The notes beneath the pieces were generated by a model. It saw only the letters and a program-made list of their open reading frames with translations. It had not been told where the DNA came from and did not search any database. From assembly GCF_051200875.1 (NCBI RefSeq), contig NZ_CP195191.1, forward strand, positions 1,984,001 to 2,048,000: a DNA stretch of 64,000 bases. The letters run 5' to 3'. Within the stretch, counting starts at the first letter, position 1; every line of letters begins with the position of its first letter. The stretch is from Pseudotabrizicola sp051200875 (lineage in GTDB: Bacteria; Pseudomonadota; Alphaproteobacteria; Rhodobacterales; Rhodobacteraceae). Made by a program: the position numbers and the translations under genes. Positions 43,448 to 51,647 of the stretch are shown in pieces.

Positions 43448-43801
43448 TTATTCTTCTGCCGGAGCAGCGGCCTTGGCGGCCTTCTTGGCAGCGCGTTCTG
43501 CCATTTGCTTGCCCGGGACGCCCGACTTGGCGTTGTTGCGGGCTTTCTTGGCCAGAACGCCAGCGGCTTCGAGGAAGCGTGCAACGCGGTCGGTCGGCTG
43601 AGCGCCGGTGGCCAGCAGGGCCTTGATGCGCTCGACGTCCATCTTCACGCGGTTCTCGTCGTCCTTGGCGAGCATCGGGTTATAGGTGCCGAGCTTTTCG
43701 AGGAAGCGGCCGTCGCGCGGCATACGCGAGTCGGACAGAACGATCGAGTAGTGCGGACGCTTTTTCGAACCACCACGGGCGAGACGGATTTTCGTTGCCA
43801 T
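43448..43801 (-). CDS. rpsP: 30S ribosomal protein S16
   Basis: A 117-residue small-subunit protein. The start MATKIRLARGGSKKRPHYS is diagnostic and has AAGGAG upstream. The C-terminal 35-40 residues are an Ala/Lys-rich extension beyond the E. coli length, usual in alphaproteobacteria. It is the first of the rpsP-rimM-trmD group, 44 bases after the chorismate mutase gene. Confidence 0.97.
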   Translation of the reverse strand: MATKIRLARGGSKKRPHYSIVLSDSRMPRDGRFLEKLGTYNPMLAKDDENRVKMDVERIKALLATGAQPTDRVARFLEAAGVLAKKARNNAKSGVPGKQMAERAAKKAAKAAAPAEE

Positions 43802-43845
43802 TTGAGTAACTCCTTTTAGATGGCGTGTACCGGCGGAAGGGCCGG

Positions 43846-44142
43846 TTATTTCTGCAGTTTTTCGTGATGCCTGATGACTTCGGAGATGATGAAGGTCAGG
43901 AATTTCTTGGCGAATTCGGGGTCTAGGTCGGCTTCTTTCGACAGCCATTCCAGACGTTCGATCTGGCGCGCTTCGCGGCTTGGGTCGCTGGGTGGCAGGT
44001 CATGTTCGGCTTTCAGCTTGCCCACGGCCTGCGTGTGCTTGAAGCGTTCGGCCAAAGTGTAGACGAGGATCGCATCCAGACGGTCGATCGACTCGCGGTG
44101 GTGTTTCAGGATTTCAGCGGCCAGAGAAGCGGCGTTGGTCAT
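43846..44142 (-). CDS. Chorismate mutase (AroQ type)
   Basis: A 98-residue all-helical AroQ-class enzyme that converts chorismate to prephenate for Phe and Tyr synthesis. Expected residues are seen: the first helix Arg in HRESIDRLDA, Lys in QAVGKLKAEH, and Arg and Glu in EARQIERLEWL. It is a monofunctional form. It lies seven bases after ffh, and this position is common in Rhodobacterales. Confidence 0.9.
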   Translation of the reverse strand: MTNAASLAAEILKHHRESIDRLDAILVYTLAERFKHTQAVGKLKAEHDLPPSDPSREARQIERLEWLSKEADLDPEFAKKFLTFIISEVIRHHEKLQK

Positions 44143-44149
44143 CTTGGCC

Positions 44150-45658
44150 TCACTTCTTCTTCATCAGGCCAGAGAGGCCCGAAGGCAGCGACATGCCGCG
44201 CGGCATTCCCGGGAAACCCCCGCCAAGGCCGGGCATACCCCCCATGCCTTCCCGCATACCCTTGGCTGCGGCTTCCAGTTCTTCGGGCGACATCTTGGTT
44301 GGATCGGGCATACCGCCCTTGCCCAGCATCTGCTTGACCATCTGCTTCATGCCGCCGCCTTTGCCCATCTTCTTCATGACATCGGCCATCTGCTTGTGCT
44401 GTTTCAGCAGGCGGTTCAATTCGGACACTTCCAGCCCGGCCCCGGCGGCGATGCGCTTTTTGCGGCTGGCTTGCAGCATGTCGGGGTTGGCGCGTTCCTT
44501 TTTGGTCATGGAGTTGATCAGCGCGATCTGGCGGCGTAGCATCTTGTCGTCAAAGCCAGCCTCTTCGGCGGCCTTGGCCATCTTGCCCATGCCCGGCAGC
44601 ATGCCCATCAGGCCCTGCATACCGCCCATCTTCATCATCTGTTCCAGCTGCATCTTCAGGTCGTTCATGTTGAACAGACCCTTGGAGAAGCGGCGCGCCA
44701 TGCGTTCGGCCTGTTCGGCCTCGAAGGTTTCCTGCGCCTTTTCGACAAGGGCGACGATGTCACCCATGCCAAGGATGCGGCCTGCGACACGCTCGGCCTC
44801 GAACGTTTCCAGCGCGTCCATCTTTTCGCCAAGGCCGACGAAACGGATGGGTTTGCCCGTCACGGCGCGCATCGACAGGGCGGCACCGCCACGGCCATCG
44901 CCGTCCATACGGGTCAGCACGACGCCAGAGATGCCGACCTTGCCATCGAATTCGGTGGCGACGTTGACAGCATCCTGACCGGTCAGGCCATCGACGACCA
45001 GAAGCGTTTCGCGCGGTTGGGCGATGTCACGGACGGATTGCACTTCGTCCATCAGCACTTCGTCGATGTGCAAGCGGCCCGCGGTATCAAGGAACAGAAC
45101 GTCATAGCCGCCAAGGCTGGCTTGGGTCTTGGCGCGCTTGGCGATTTGCGGGGCAGTTTCGCCCTTGACGATCGGCAGGGTGTCGACGCCGATCTGGCCG
45201 CCGAGGATGGCAAGCTGTTCCATCGCCGCAGGGCGGTTGGTATCAAGCGAGGCCATCAGCACGCGCTTGCCGTTCTTGTCTTTCAGACGCTTGGCAAGTT
45301 TGGCGGTGGTGGTGGTTTTCCCCGAGCCTTGCAGACCGACCATCAGGATGGCGGCGGGCGGGTTGTCTATCTTCAGCGCATCGGCAGGGCCGTCTCCGGC
45401 AAGAAATTTCACCAACTCGTCATGGACGAACTTGACGACCATCTGGCCGGGGGTGACCGACTTGGTGACGGCGACGCCGGTTGCCTTTTCCTGCACGCGC
45501 TTGATGAAGTCGCGGGCGACAGGCAGCGAAACGTCAGCCTCAAGCAGGGCCACGCGCACTTCGCGCAGGGCGGCGGTCACGTCAGCCTCGGTCAGTGCGC
45601 CCTGCTTGGTCAGGCGGTCGAAGACTCCGCCAAGGCGTTCTGAGAGGCTTTCAAACAT
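44150..45658 (-). CDS. ffh: Signal recognition particle protein Ffh
   Basis: A 502-residue GTPase that, with 4.5S RNA, targets nascent membrane proteins to FtsY. The N domain is followed by the G domain (GLQGSGKTTTTAKL, DTAGRLHIDE, TRMDGDGRGG) and a methionine-rich M domain from about 325 on (MMKMGGMQGLMGML), which binds signal peptides and RNA. The ATG has AGGAG upstream; a GTG three codons earlier is not needed. No 4.5S RNA gene is seen nearby. Confidence 0.97.
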   Translation of the reverse strand: MFESLSERLGGVFDRLTKQGALTEADVTAALREVRVALLEADVSLPVARDFIKRVQEKATGVAVTKSVTPGQMVVKFVHDELVKFLAGDGPADALKIDNPPAAILMVGLQGSGKTTTTAKLAKRLKDKNGKRVLMASLDTNRPAAMEQLAILGGQIGVDTLPIVKGETAPQIAKRAKTQASLGGYDVLFLDTAGRLHIDEVLMDEVQSVRDIAQPRETLLVVDGLTGQDAVNVATEFDGKVGISGVVLTRMDGDGRGGAALSMRAVTGKPIRFVGLGEKMDALETFEAERVAGRILGMGDIVALVEKAQETFEAEQAERMARRFSKGLFNMNDLKMQLEQMMKMGGMQGLMGMLPGMGKMAKAAEEAGFDDKMLRRQIALINSMTKKERANPDMLQASRKKRIAAGAGLEVSELNRLLKQHKQMADVMKKMGKGGGMKQMVKQMLGKGGMPDPTKMSPEELEAAAKGMREGMGGMPGLGGGFPGMPRGMSLPSGLSGLMKKK

Positions 45659-46017
45659 GCGCGTCACTCCTGACTTTGACCCCGGTCATATGGGGCCGAC
45701 TTATGGCGGGACCAAGGGCAAAGCGGAAGAGCACCTGCGGGCGCAACGCGCTGGCAGATGGCGATCCCGGGTCAATACCCAAGGGACCGGAAGCTTTGGC
45801 CTCCGGGGAATTGGGGCGGGGGATAGGGGTTCTGGGCGGCAGAGTCAAGCGGCAGGGGCAAAACGGCCTTTATTCATTGCCCGTTCGAGCCGATAAGCGC
45901 CAATTCGACGGTCATCGCGAGACCCTGACCGGCCTCAAAGGGGCTGGGTAATGCGCTATTGACCTTCGCAGCCCCCGAAATAGGCTTCACTTCATTTTCA
46001 GCCAAGGCAATGAGTTC
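45659..46017. other. Intergenic region between ffh and the HExxH gene
   Basis: This 359-base gap holds the ffh promoter candidate (45820-45848) and a small hairpin CCGGAAGC-CCTCCGG near 45787-45806. No coding frame with a ribosome site is visible. Confidence 0.5.
45820..45848 (-). promoter_or_regulatory. Sigma-70 promoter candidate of ffh
   Basis: On the minus strand TTGACT is followed after 17 bases by TATCCC. The leader to the ffh ATG is about 155 bases. The -35 matches five of six positions. Confidence 0.5.
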
Positions 46018-46737
46018 ATGTTTTTTCAATACCCCGTTTCTGGCGACACACATCTTTGGGTCATGGAGCAGTTCGAATGGGCCGCCGATATGGGGTTGCT
46101 GAGGGCCGACACGCCGCTGGTCACCTTGGACCGCAGCTTCTTTACCGCGCCATCCGGGGATGCCCAGAAAACCGCAGCAGCCTTGCTTGCCGATTTCAAG
46201 CGCATCCTGAGAATTCCCGAGGCGCAGATTGATCTACTGCCCTTGGACCGCCTGAAAGCGGAATACCGGTATGATCCGACAAGCGCTGTGCAGGTGGCAG
46301 GGACATGGCAGGGCGACGCAGGCACTGCGCTGATCCGCTATGATCCCGAAGACATGCGGGCGCTCCCCGTTTCGTTTTTGGCCACGATGGGTCACGAGGT
46401 CATGCACCATGTGTTGCGCGGGCTTCCGGAACTGCCACCCGGAGGAGAGGAGGCGGAAGAACTTTCGACCGATCTGATGTGTATTTGCATGGGATTGGGG
46501 CTGTTGCAGATGGCAGGGGCCGAACAGTCGGGTTGGCAGGGCTATCTGCGGCAGACAACACGCGCCCATGCGCTGGCCGCCTTTCTTTTGGCGCGCGGGA
46601 TGGACCTCAAAGCCGTCACGGCCTTATTGCCCCCGCGTAGCGCAGGGCTGGTCAACAAGGCGTTGCGGCATTTGCAGAAAGACCGGGAAAGTTTGCGCCG
46701 GTTGCAGGAATTAGCGCCAAAACGCGCCGAGGGATAA
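46018..46737 (+). CDS. Uncharacterised protein with HExxH zinc-protease motif
   Basis: A 239-residue protein with no signal peptide. HEVMH at residues 126-130 forms an HExxH motif, and E148-L-S-T-D152 provides a possible third ligand, as in gluzincin-like metallopeptidases. The flanking segment is helical. The first part contains VSGDTHLWVMEQFEW. I recognise no named family. A single gene, ended by a hairpin between convergent genes. Confidence 0.6.
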   Translation: MFFQYPVSGDTHLWVMEQFEWAADMGLLRADTPLVTLDRSFFTAPSGDAQKTAAALLADFKRILRIPEAQIDLLPLDRLKAEYRYDPTSAVQVAGTWQGDAGTALIRYDPEDMRALPVSFLATMGHEVMHHVLRGLPELPPGGEEAEELSTDLMCICMGLGLLQMAGAEQSGWQGYLRQTTRAHALAAFLLARGMDLKAVTALLPPRSAGLVNKALRHLQKDRESLRRLQELAPKRAEG

Positions 46738-46759
46738 AGGACTGCCCTGCCAGAAACGG

Positions 46760-46793
46760 AAAGCCCGCCAGACGCATTGTCTGACGGGCTTTG
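46760..46793. terminator. Hairpin between convergent genes
   Basis: An imperfect stem (AAGCCCGCCAGAC with GTCTGACGGGCTT) has T-rich tails of three bases in both directions. It lies between the HExxH gene and the repeat-protein gene. Confidence 0.6.
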
Positions 46794-46815
46794 TGGGAGC
46801 AGTTCAAAGACAGGA

Positions 46816-47337
46816 TCAGTTGTCATCGCTGCCGTACTGGGCTTCGTAAAGCGCAGTCAGCTGTGCCAGCGAATAGTCACCGGCGTTGACACCCAGAAGG
46901 GCAGCCAATTGCAGGGCACCGGCGTTCGAGGTGGTATCGCCTGCCTGTTCGCGGATGGTGCCCGAGAGGATGAAGTCGATGGTTTCGGCATCATTCGCCT
47001 GAACGGCACGCTCCAGACGGATCAGTTCGTTCAGCGTGTAACGGCCCGGCTCGACGCCAAGGCTGGCTGCCATCTGAGCGGCACCGGGGGTAACGCCACC
47101 CATGTCCGAGCGGGTCACGTTCGACGACCGCTGCGACAGGATGAAGTCGATGGTTTCGCGGTCATTGTCTTGCTGTGCCTGAACCAGACGGATCAGTTGG
47201 GCCTGGGTGAAGCCTTCTGCCGATACACCAGCCGAGGCGGCAAGCTGAGCGATGCCCGGATTAACCGACTGGGCAAGGGCTGCACCACCCGACAGGGCGG
47301 CGGCAATTGCGAGGGCGGAGAGGGTGAAACGACGCAT
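46816..47337 (-). CDS. Secreted three-repeat protein of unknown function
   Basis: A 173-residue protein with a signal peptide (residues 1-22, ending ALAQ). The rest is built of three related units at about 26-68, 83-125 and 138-173, each with a PG-x-AQ-AAS-GV start and, in the first two, LIRL and ETIDFILS. The third is truncated. No cysteines. Ribosome site AAGGAAA. Divergent from a LysR gene. Function unknown; internal duplication suggests a binding or structural protein in the periplasm. Confidence 0.75.
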   Translation of the reverse strand: MRRFTLSALAIAAALSGGAALAQSVNPGIAQLAASAGVSAEGFTQAQLIRLVQAQQDNDRETIDFILSQRSSNVTRSDMGGVTPGAAQMAASLGVEPGRYTLNELIRLERAVQANDAETIDFILSGTIREQAGDTTSNAGALQLAALLGVNAGDYSLAQLTALYEAQYGSDDN

Positions 47338-47484
47338 GATGTTTCCTTTCGTCTTGCGTATTCGATGTGCCCTGAACGGGCGAGGTTTGACTTTCTGTCG
47401 GTCGGTCTTTTCGGTTCGCCGATCGGCATGCACTGAACATGGGCCTAATTTTTTCCTTTGAAATTCAGAAATTTAGCGGTAGTT

Positions 47485-47502
47485 CTGTGCATGGTTGCAC
47501 AG
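47485..47502. promoter_or_regulatory. Candidate LysR-type operator
   Basis: Arms CTGTGCA and TGCACAG around TGGT contain the T-N11-A pattern of LysR sites. The palindrome is 43 bases before the LysR gene. Confidence 0.45.
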
Positions 47503-47545
47503 CACGATTCAGTGAGCATCTGTGATTAGACAGGGGAAAAACACC

Positions 47546-48430
47546 ATGCCGCTACCGAATTGGGACGAAATCAGAACCGCATTTCAGGTAGCCCGGCTTG
47601 GCACGGTTTCGGGGGCAGCCGAGGTTCTGGGGGTGCATCACGCGACGGTGATACGGCACATTGATGCGCTGGAAAAATCGCTGGGAACCAAGCTGTTTCA
47701 GCGCCACGCACGGGGCTACACGCCGACAGAATCTGGACGCGATCTTTTGTCTGTCGCGCAAACAACCGAAGAACAGTTCGCGCAATTGGCCAGCCGGATC
47801 AAAGGACAGGGGGAGGCGGTCACCGGTGAATTGGTGGTGACGTCGATTGCCGGGGCCGCGAGTCTTCTTGTGCCGATCCTGTCCAGCTTTCAGGAGACCT
47901 ATCCCGGTGTAAGTGTTCGCTTCCTGACCGATATGCGTGTGTTCCGGCTGGATTATGGCGAGGCGCATGTTGCCATTCGGGCCGGGGCGGCGCCGGAAGA
48001 GCCCGATAACGTGGTGCAACCCCTGTCGCCCATTCGCACCGGGCTTTATGCCTCGAAATCCTATGTCGAGCGTCATGGCCTGCCAAAGGATGAAAGCGAG
48101 TTCGACAAGCACAGCTTCATCTGCGTCGACAATGAAGCGACGCGGGCGCCCTTTTACCGCTGGCTGATGGCGCAGGTTCCGCCCGAGCGCATCACGTTTC
48201 GCAGCACGGAACCGGCGGCTTTGGATGAAGCTGTTCGTTTGGGCGCGGGGATTGGGTTCATGTCTGCTTTCAAGGCGGAAGGAGACCCGAATCTGGTCGA
48301 GATCCTTGCGCCACGTCCGGAATGGGAAGCGCAATTGTGGCTGGTGACCCATGTGGATCTTCACCGCACGCGCAAGGTGCAGGCCTTCCTTCAGCATCTG
48401 AAAGACGCAGCCAAGGGCTGGAAGGTCTGA
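47546..48430 (+). CDS. LysR family transcriptional regulator
   Basis: A 294-residue regulator. The N-terminal helix-turn-helix contains FQVARLGTVSGAAEVLGVHHATVIRHIDALE (residues about 11-41), and the C-terminal part is a periplasmic-protein-like effector domain. AGGGGA precedes the ATG of MPLPNWDE. The next gene, a DMT transporter, begins one base after its stop, so it probably forms an operon and may be regulated in response to the transported compound. Confidence 0.9.
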   Translation: MPLPNWDEIRTAFQVARLGTVSGAAEVLGVHHATVIRHIDALEKSLGTKLFQRHARGYTPTESGRDLLSVAQTTEEQFAQLASRIKGQGEAVTGELVVTSIAGAASLLVPILSSFQETYPGVSVRFLTDMRVFRLDYGEAHVAIRAGAAPEEPDNVVQPLSPIRTGLYASKSYVERHGLPKDESEFDKHSFICVDNEATRAPFYRWLMAQVPPERITFRSTEPAALDEAVRLGAGIGFMSAFKAEGDPNLVEILAPRPEWEAQLWLVTHVDLHRTRKVQAFLQHLKDAAKGWKV

Positions 48431-48431
48431 G

Positions 48432-49343
48432 ATGGCGCTAAGCGAGGGCCAAAAGGGCCATATCGCCATGCTGAGTTTTTCGGCCTTGGTGGCAGGCTCT
48501 TTCAGTCTGGGTGCGATGGCCGCACCTTTCGTCGACGCCTCGGCCCTGACAGCCGTTCGGTTTGTGATCGCGTCGGTTCTGGTGGGCGCTGTTGCCTTTG
48601 CAACGGGCGGGGTCAAACGCCGGAACTGGGCCGCGCCGTGGCGCTATGGCGTCTTGGGCTCTTTGATGGCCATTTACTTCGTTCTGATGTTCGAAGGGTT
48701 GAAAACCGCGCCTGCGGTATCAACGGCGGCGGTCTTTACGCTGACGCCAGTCATGGCGGCGGGGTTTGGCTGGCTTTTGATGCGTCAGGGGATGACAGGG
48801 CGCATGGCGCTGGCGCTGACTTTGGGGGCCGTTGGGGCGCTGTGGGTCATCTTTCGCGCCGATCTCGCGGCCTTGATGCGGTTCGAGGTGGGGCGTGGTG
48901 AAGCCATCTATTTCTGGGGCTGCGCGGCGCATGCGCTTTATACGCCGATGGTCCGGCGTCTTAATCGGGGCGAGTCCGCCTTGGCCTTTACCTTTGGCAC
49001 CATGCTTGCGGGCAGCGTTCTGGTCACGCTTTGGGCGGCCCCCGCCATAGGTGCTACCGATTGGGCCGCTTTGCCGGGGATTGTCTGGATCACGCTGGCC
49101 TATATTGCCGTGATCGCAAGCGCGGTGACCTTTGTCTTGGTGCAATATGCCAGCCTGCGCCTGCCGTCGTCCAAGGTCATGGCCTATACCTATCTGACGC
49201 CAAGCTGGGTGATTCTTTGGGAATTGACCTTGGGCCGCACCGCGCCACCTTCGGCCGTTTTGGCGGGAGTTGCGCTGACTGTCGTGGCCTTGTGGCTTTT
49301 ACTGGATGAAAAGCGGGAAGTGTTAACCAGTTCGAAACCATGA
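48432..49343 (+). CDS. DMT superfamily transporter (EamA), second copy
   Basis: A 303-residue protein with ten membrane helices in two EamA repeats. It starts one base after the LysR stop codon. It has only weak resemblance to the DMT gene at 39938. LKTAPAVSTAAVFTLTPVMAA marks the end of the first repeat. Substrate unknown; the LysR partner suggests inducible export of a metabolite. Confidence 0.87.
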   Translation: MALSEGQKGHIAMLSFSALVAGSFSLGAMAAPFVDASALTAVRFVIASVLVGAVAFATGGVKRRNWAAPWRYGVLGSLMAIYFVLMFEGLKTAPAVSTAAVFTLTPVMAAGFGWLLMRQGMTGRMALALTLGAVGALWVIFRADLAALMRFEVGRGEAIYFWGCAAHALYTPMVRRLNRGESALAFTFGTMLAGSVLVTLWAAPAIGATDWAALPGIVWITLAYIAVIASAVTFVLVQYASLRLPSSKVMAYTYLTPSWVILWELTLGRTAPPSAVLAGVALTVVALWLLLDEKREVLTSSKP

Positions 49344-49419
49344 CCTCATAGCTTCCATCTTACGCCAAATTGCTGCCGCAATTGGCTTTCAGCCTGCAGG
49401 AAGATCAGGAGTGGAAGAC

Positions 49420-49629
49420 ATGGCTGCAATATTTATCGTCACGGGTGGTGTGCTGGGGTTCTTTTCGGCGATTGCCGCCCTGTTGGTTGTTCAGACTGGT
49501 CTTCTTGTCGCCGTCGCCGTTTGGTTTGGCATTGGCTTTTCCTTCACCGGATTGGGGCTGCTGACCGCATTGCTGCCACGCCGCATGTCGGACAGCACCG
49601 ACCGGGTCCGCCAGTCGCAATCCGCCTGA
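49420..49629 (+). CDS. Small membrane protein
   Basis: A 69-residue protein with two hydrophobic segments (AAIFIVTGGVLGFFSAIAAL and GLLVAVAVWFGIGFSFTGLG) and a polar C terminus. AGGAG precedes the ATG by eight bases. I recognise no family. Confidence 0.6.
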   Translation: MAAIFIVTGGVLGFFSAIAALLVVQTGLLVAVAVWFGIGFSFTGLGLLTALLPRRMSDSTDRVRQSQSA

Positions 49630-49681
49630 CCTCGACCGTGCCACCGATCCGGGTGATACAGCCCTAAGGGCGCATTTTCTC

Positions 49682-49710
49682 TTGATTTTCGCGGTATTTC
49701 GCCCCATATC
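49682..49710 (+). promoter_or_regulatory. Promoter candidate of the cold-shock gene
   Basis: TTGATT and CATATC are separated by 17 bases. The start codon is about 120 bases downstream, leaving a long leader, as is usual for cold-shock genes. Confidence 0.45.
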
Positions 49711-49830
49711 AGCGCTGCGACGTTATCTAATTCGACCACTGTCTCCGACTTCGGCACAGCAATCGACTATCAGCTGACTGCGCCGAACCGTCGCACTTCC
49801 GCGGGCGGGACTATCAAAGGAGACTTCACG

Positions 49831-50037
49831 ATGGCCAAGGGCACCGTGAAATGGTTCAATGAAACCAAAGGCTACGGCTTTATTGCCCCGGAAGGCGGCA
49901 AGAAGGACGTTTTCGTTCACATCACCGCACTGCAGCGCGCTGGTCTGACCAGCCTGAAGGATGGCCAGCCGGTCACTTTCGACATCGAAGCAGGCCGCGA
50001 TGGCCGTGAGTCGGCGACCAATCTGGCTCTCGCCTGA
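49831..50037 (+). CDS. Cold-shock protein (CspA family)
   Basis: A 68-residue cold-shock domain protein that binds single-stranded RNA and DNA and can act as an RNA chaperone. RNP1 is KGYGFI and RNP2 is VFVHI. GGAG lies nine bases before the ATG. The gene has its own terminator. Confidence 0.95.
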   Translation: MAKGTVKWFNETKGYGFIAPEGGKKDVFVHITALQRAGLTSLKDGQPVTFDIEAGRDGRESATNLALA

Positions 50038-50058
50038 GCCGATTTTCGCTAGAAATGG

Positions 50059-50092
50059 AAACGGGCACCTGCCATCGCGGGTGCCCGTTTTC
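50059..50092 (+). terminator. Terminator of the cold-shock gene
   Basis: An 11-base stem (AAACGGGCACC) with a loop of about ten bases is followed by TTTTC. It is 22 bases past the stop codon. Confidence 0.85.
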
Positions 50093-50139
50093 ATTTCACG
50101 GCAATTGGTTGAAGCGGACAGACGAGCGCTGGCGCCAAC

Positions 50140-50571
50140 CTAACTCATTACATGGGGAAACTTGCTTTGCAGCGTCGTTTCCATTGCGACCCGCATCGCC
50201 ACAGAGGAAACGGGGGCACGCAGGCAAACTGGTTCCGAGCGGCGTTGTGGAAAAACTTGTTCTTTGCACTCGCTTGAGATCAGGATGACCGGGGCGCGGC
50301 GATCATCTTGGCACAGTCGGCCCAGCGCACGCTGGACTGCCTCAAGCCCACCATAGCCATCACAATCCACGACAATAACATCCGCAAGTCTTGGATCATC
50401 TGTAAGATCCGAGAGGACATCAAACAACTGATCGCGCACGTCGACCTGTGCCTTTAGGCCCATCAGACGACGTCCAGTGGTTCCCAAAGCCCCCTCGGCA
50501 GTCACGAGAACAGCCTCGAATAGGCTTTTGACCTCTGAGATACTCTGATCTGAAAGCCGGAGGAGTTGCAT
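50140..50571 (-). CDS. Degenerate receiver-like protein
   Basis: A 143-residue protein whose C-terminal part resembles a response-regulator receiver domain: DVIVVDCDGYGG (candidate phospho-acceptor Asp69/71), PVILISSE (Ser at the conserved Thr/Ser position) and CLRAPVS, where Arg replaces the conserved Lys. The acidic pair expected near the N terminus is missing. No output domain. It may be an inactive receiver or an unrelated protein. Transcribed alone. Confidence 0.5.
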   Translation of the reverse strand: MQLLRLSDQSISEVKSLFEAVLVTAEGALGTTGRRLMGLKAQVDVRDQLFDVLSDLTDDPRLADVIVVDCDGYGGLEAVQRALGRLCQDDRRAPVILISSECKEQVFPQRRSEPVCLRAPVSSVAMRVAMETTLQSKFPHVMS

Positions 50572-50723
50572 GATGTGCCCTTTTATTTGCTCAACTACTC
50601 AAACGGCAGATCGTTCGCAGTTTTTATATACACTAAAAGGTAGTGACGCGGCGCCTTCGCCCTTGCCGCAACCGTGTTGGCGCGCCAATCATTGGCCAGT
50701 GAACGGTCAGGGCAGAATACAGG

Positions 50724-51647
50724 ATGACAATTCCGGATTACCAAAGCCTTATTGACGCCGAGACTTGGGCTTTCATTCGGCAAACCGATGCGGAATACCC
50801 CCCGGATGCCATTTCATTGACCATCCAGCAGCAGCGCGACATCTACGACAGAATGTGCCGGAGGTTTCATGCGGGATACCCTGAAGGTGTCACTGCGGTC
50901 GATGAGACGATTTCTGGCGTCCCCTGCCGTCGTTACCCCGGCACAGGGCCGGTTGTGCTCTATTTCCACGGAGGCGGCTTTGTTGTCGGCGGTTTGCACA
51001 GCCATGACGATGTCTGTGCCGAGATCAGGGCCGCAACAGGGATGACTGTGATCTCGGTGGATTACCGGCTTTGCCCCGAACATATCCATCCTGCCGCCTA
51101 TGACGATTGCCTTGCCGTGGCACAAAGTGTGGATGGGCCGATCATTCTTGCTGGCGATAGTGCAGGCGGTAATTTGGCGGCTTCGGTATCTGGCAGGATG
51201 CGAGACAGCGGCAAGATTTTGGGGCAGGTCTTGATCTATCCGGGCCTTGGCGGTGATCGCAACGCAGGCAGCTATGTGACACATGCAAACGCGCCGATGC
51301 TGACCACCGCCGATGTGAAATACTATTGGGCCATCCGCCACGGGGGGAAGGAACCAAGTGGCGCAGACCCCACATCCAATGCCTTGGATGACACAGATTT
51401 TTCGCGCCTGCCGCCAACCCTGGCGATTGCCGCAGAATGCGATCCCCTGGCCGATGATCCGCATGTCTATGCGGCAAAGATCCGATCTGCCGGTGGGCTT
51501 GCCCATGCCGTGACCGAACCGGGACTGGTGCACGGCTATTTGCGCGCGCGCCACACGGTGGGTCGCGCCCGCGAAAGTTTTGACCGCATCACCGCCACGA
51601 TCTCGGCCTTTGCCGCGGGTCAGTGGCCCTTTGGAGAAGAGCCATGA
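50724..51647 (+). CDS. Alpha/beta hydrolase (HSL/GDSAG type)
   Basis: A 307-residue esterase-like protein of the hormone-sensitive lipase group. HGGGF at 82-86 forms the oxyanion hole, GDSAGG contains the nucleophile Ser146, the acid is Asp240 or a neighbour in ECDPLADD, and the base is His270 in LVHGYLR. The stop codon overlaps the start of the class II aldolase gene (ATGA), so the two form an operon. The ester substrate is unknown. Confidence 0.88.
   Translation: MTIPDYQSLIDAETWAFIRQTDAEYPPDAISLTIQQQRDIYDRMCRRFHAGYPEGVTAVDETISGVPCRRYPGTGPVVLYFHGGGFVVGGLHSHDDVCAEIRAATGMTVISVDYRLCPEHIHPAAYDDCLAVAQSVDGPIILAGDSAGGNLAASVSGRMRDSGKILGQVLIYPGLGGDRNAGSYVTHANAPMLTTADVKYYWAIRHGGKEPSGADPTSNALDDTDFSRLPPTLAIAAECDPLADDPHVYAAKIRSAGGLAHAVTEPGLVHGYLRARHTVGRARESFDRITATISAFAAGQWPFGEEP

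Noticed and set aside
45659..46017. 4.5S RNA gene near ffh
   Set aside because: No long hairpin with the conserved GGAA tetraloop and SRP core was found in the gap.
49363..49388. Hairpin after the second DMT gene as a terminator
   Set aside because: The stem has a bulge and only three T residues follow; support is too weak.
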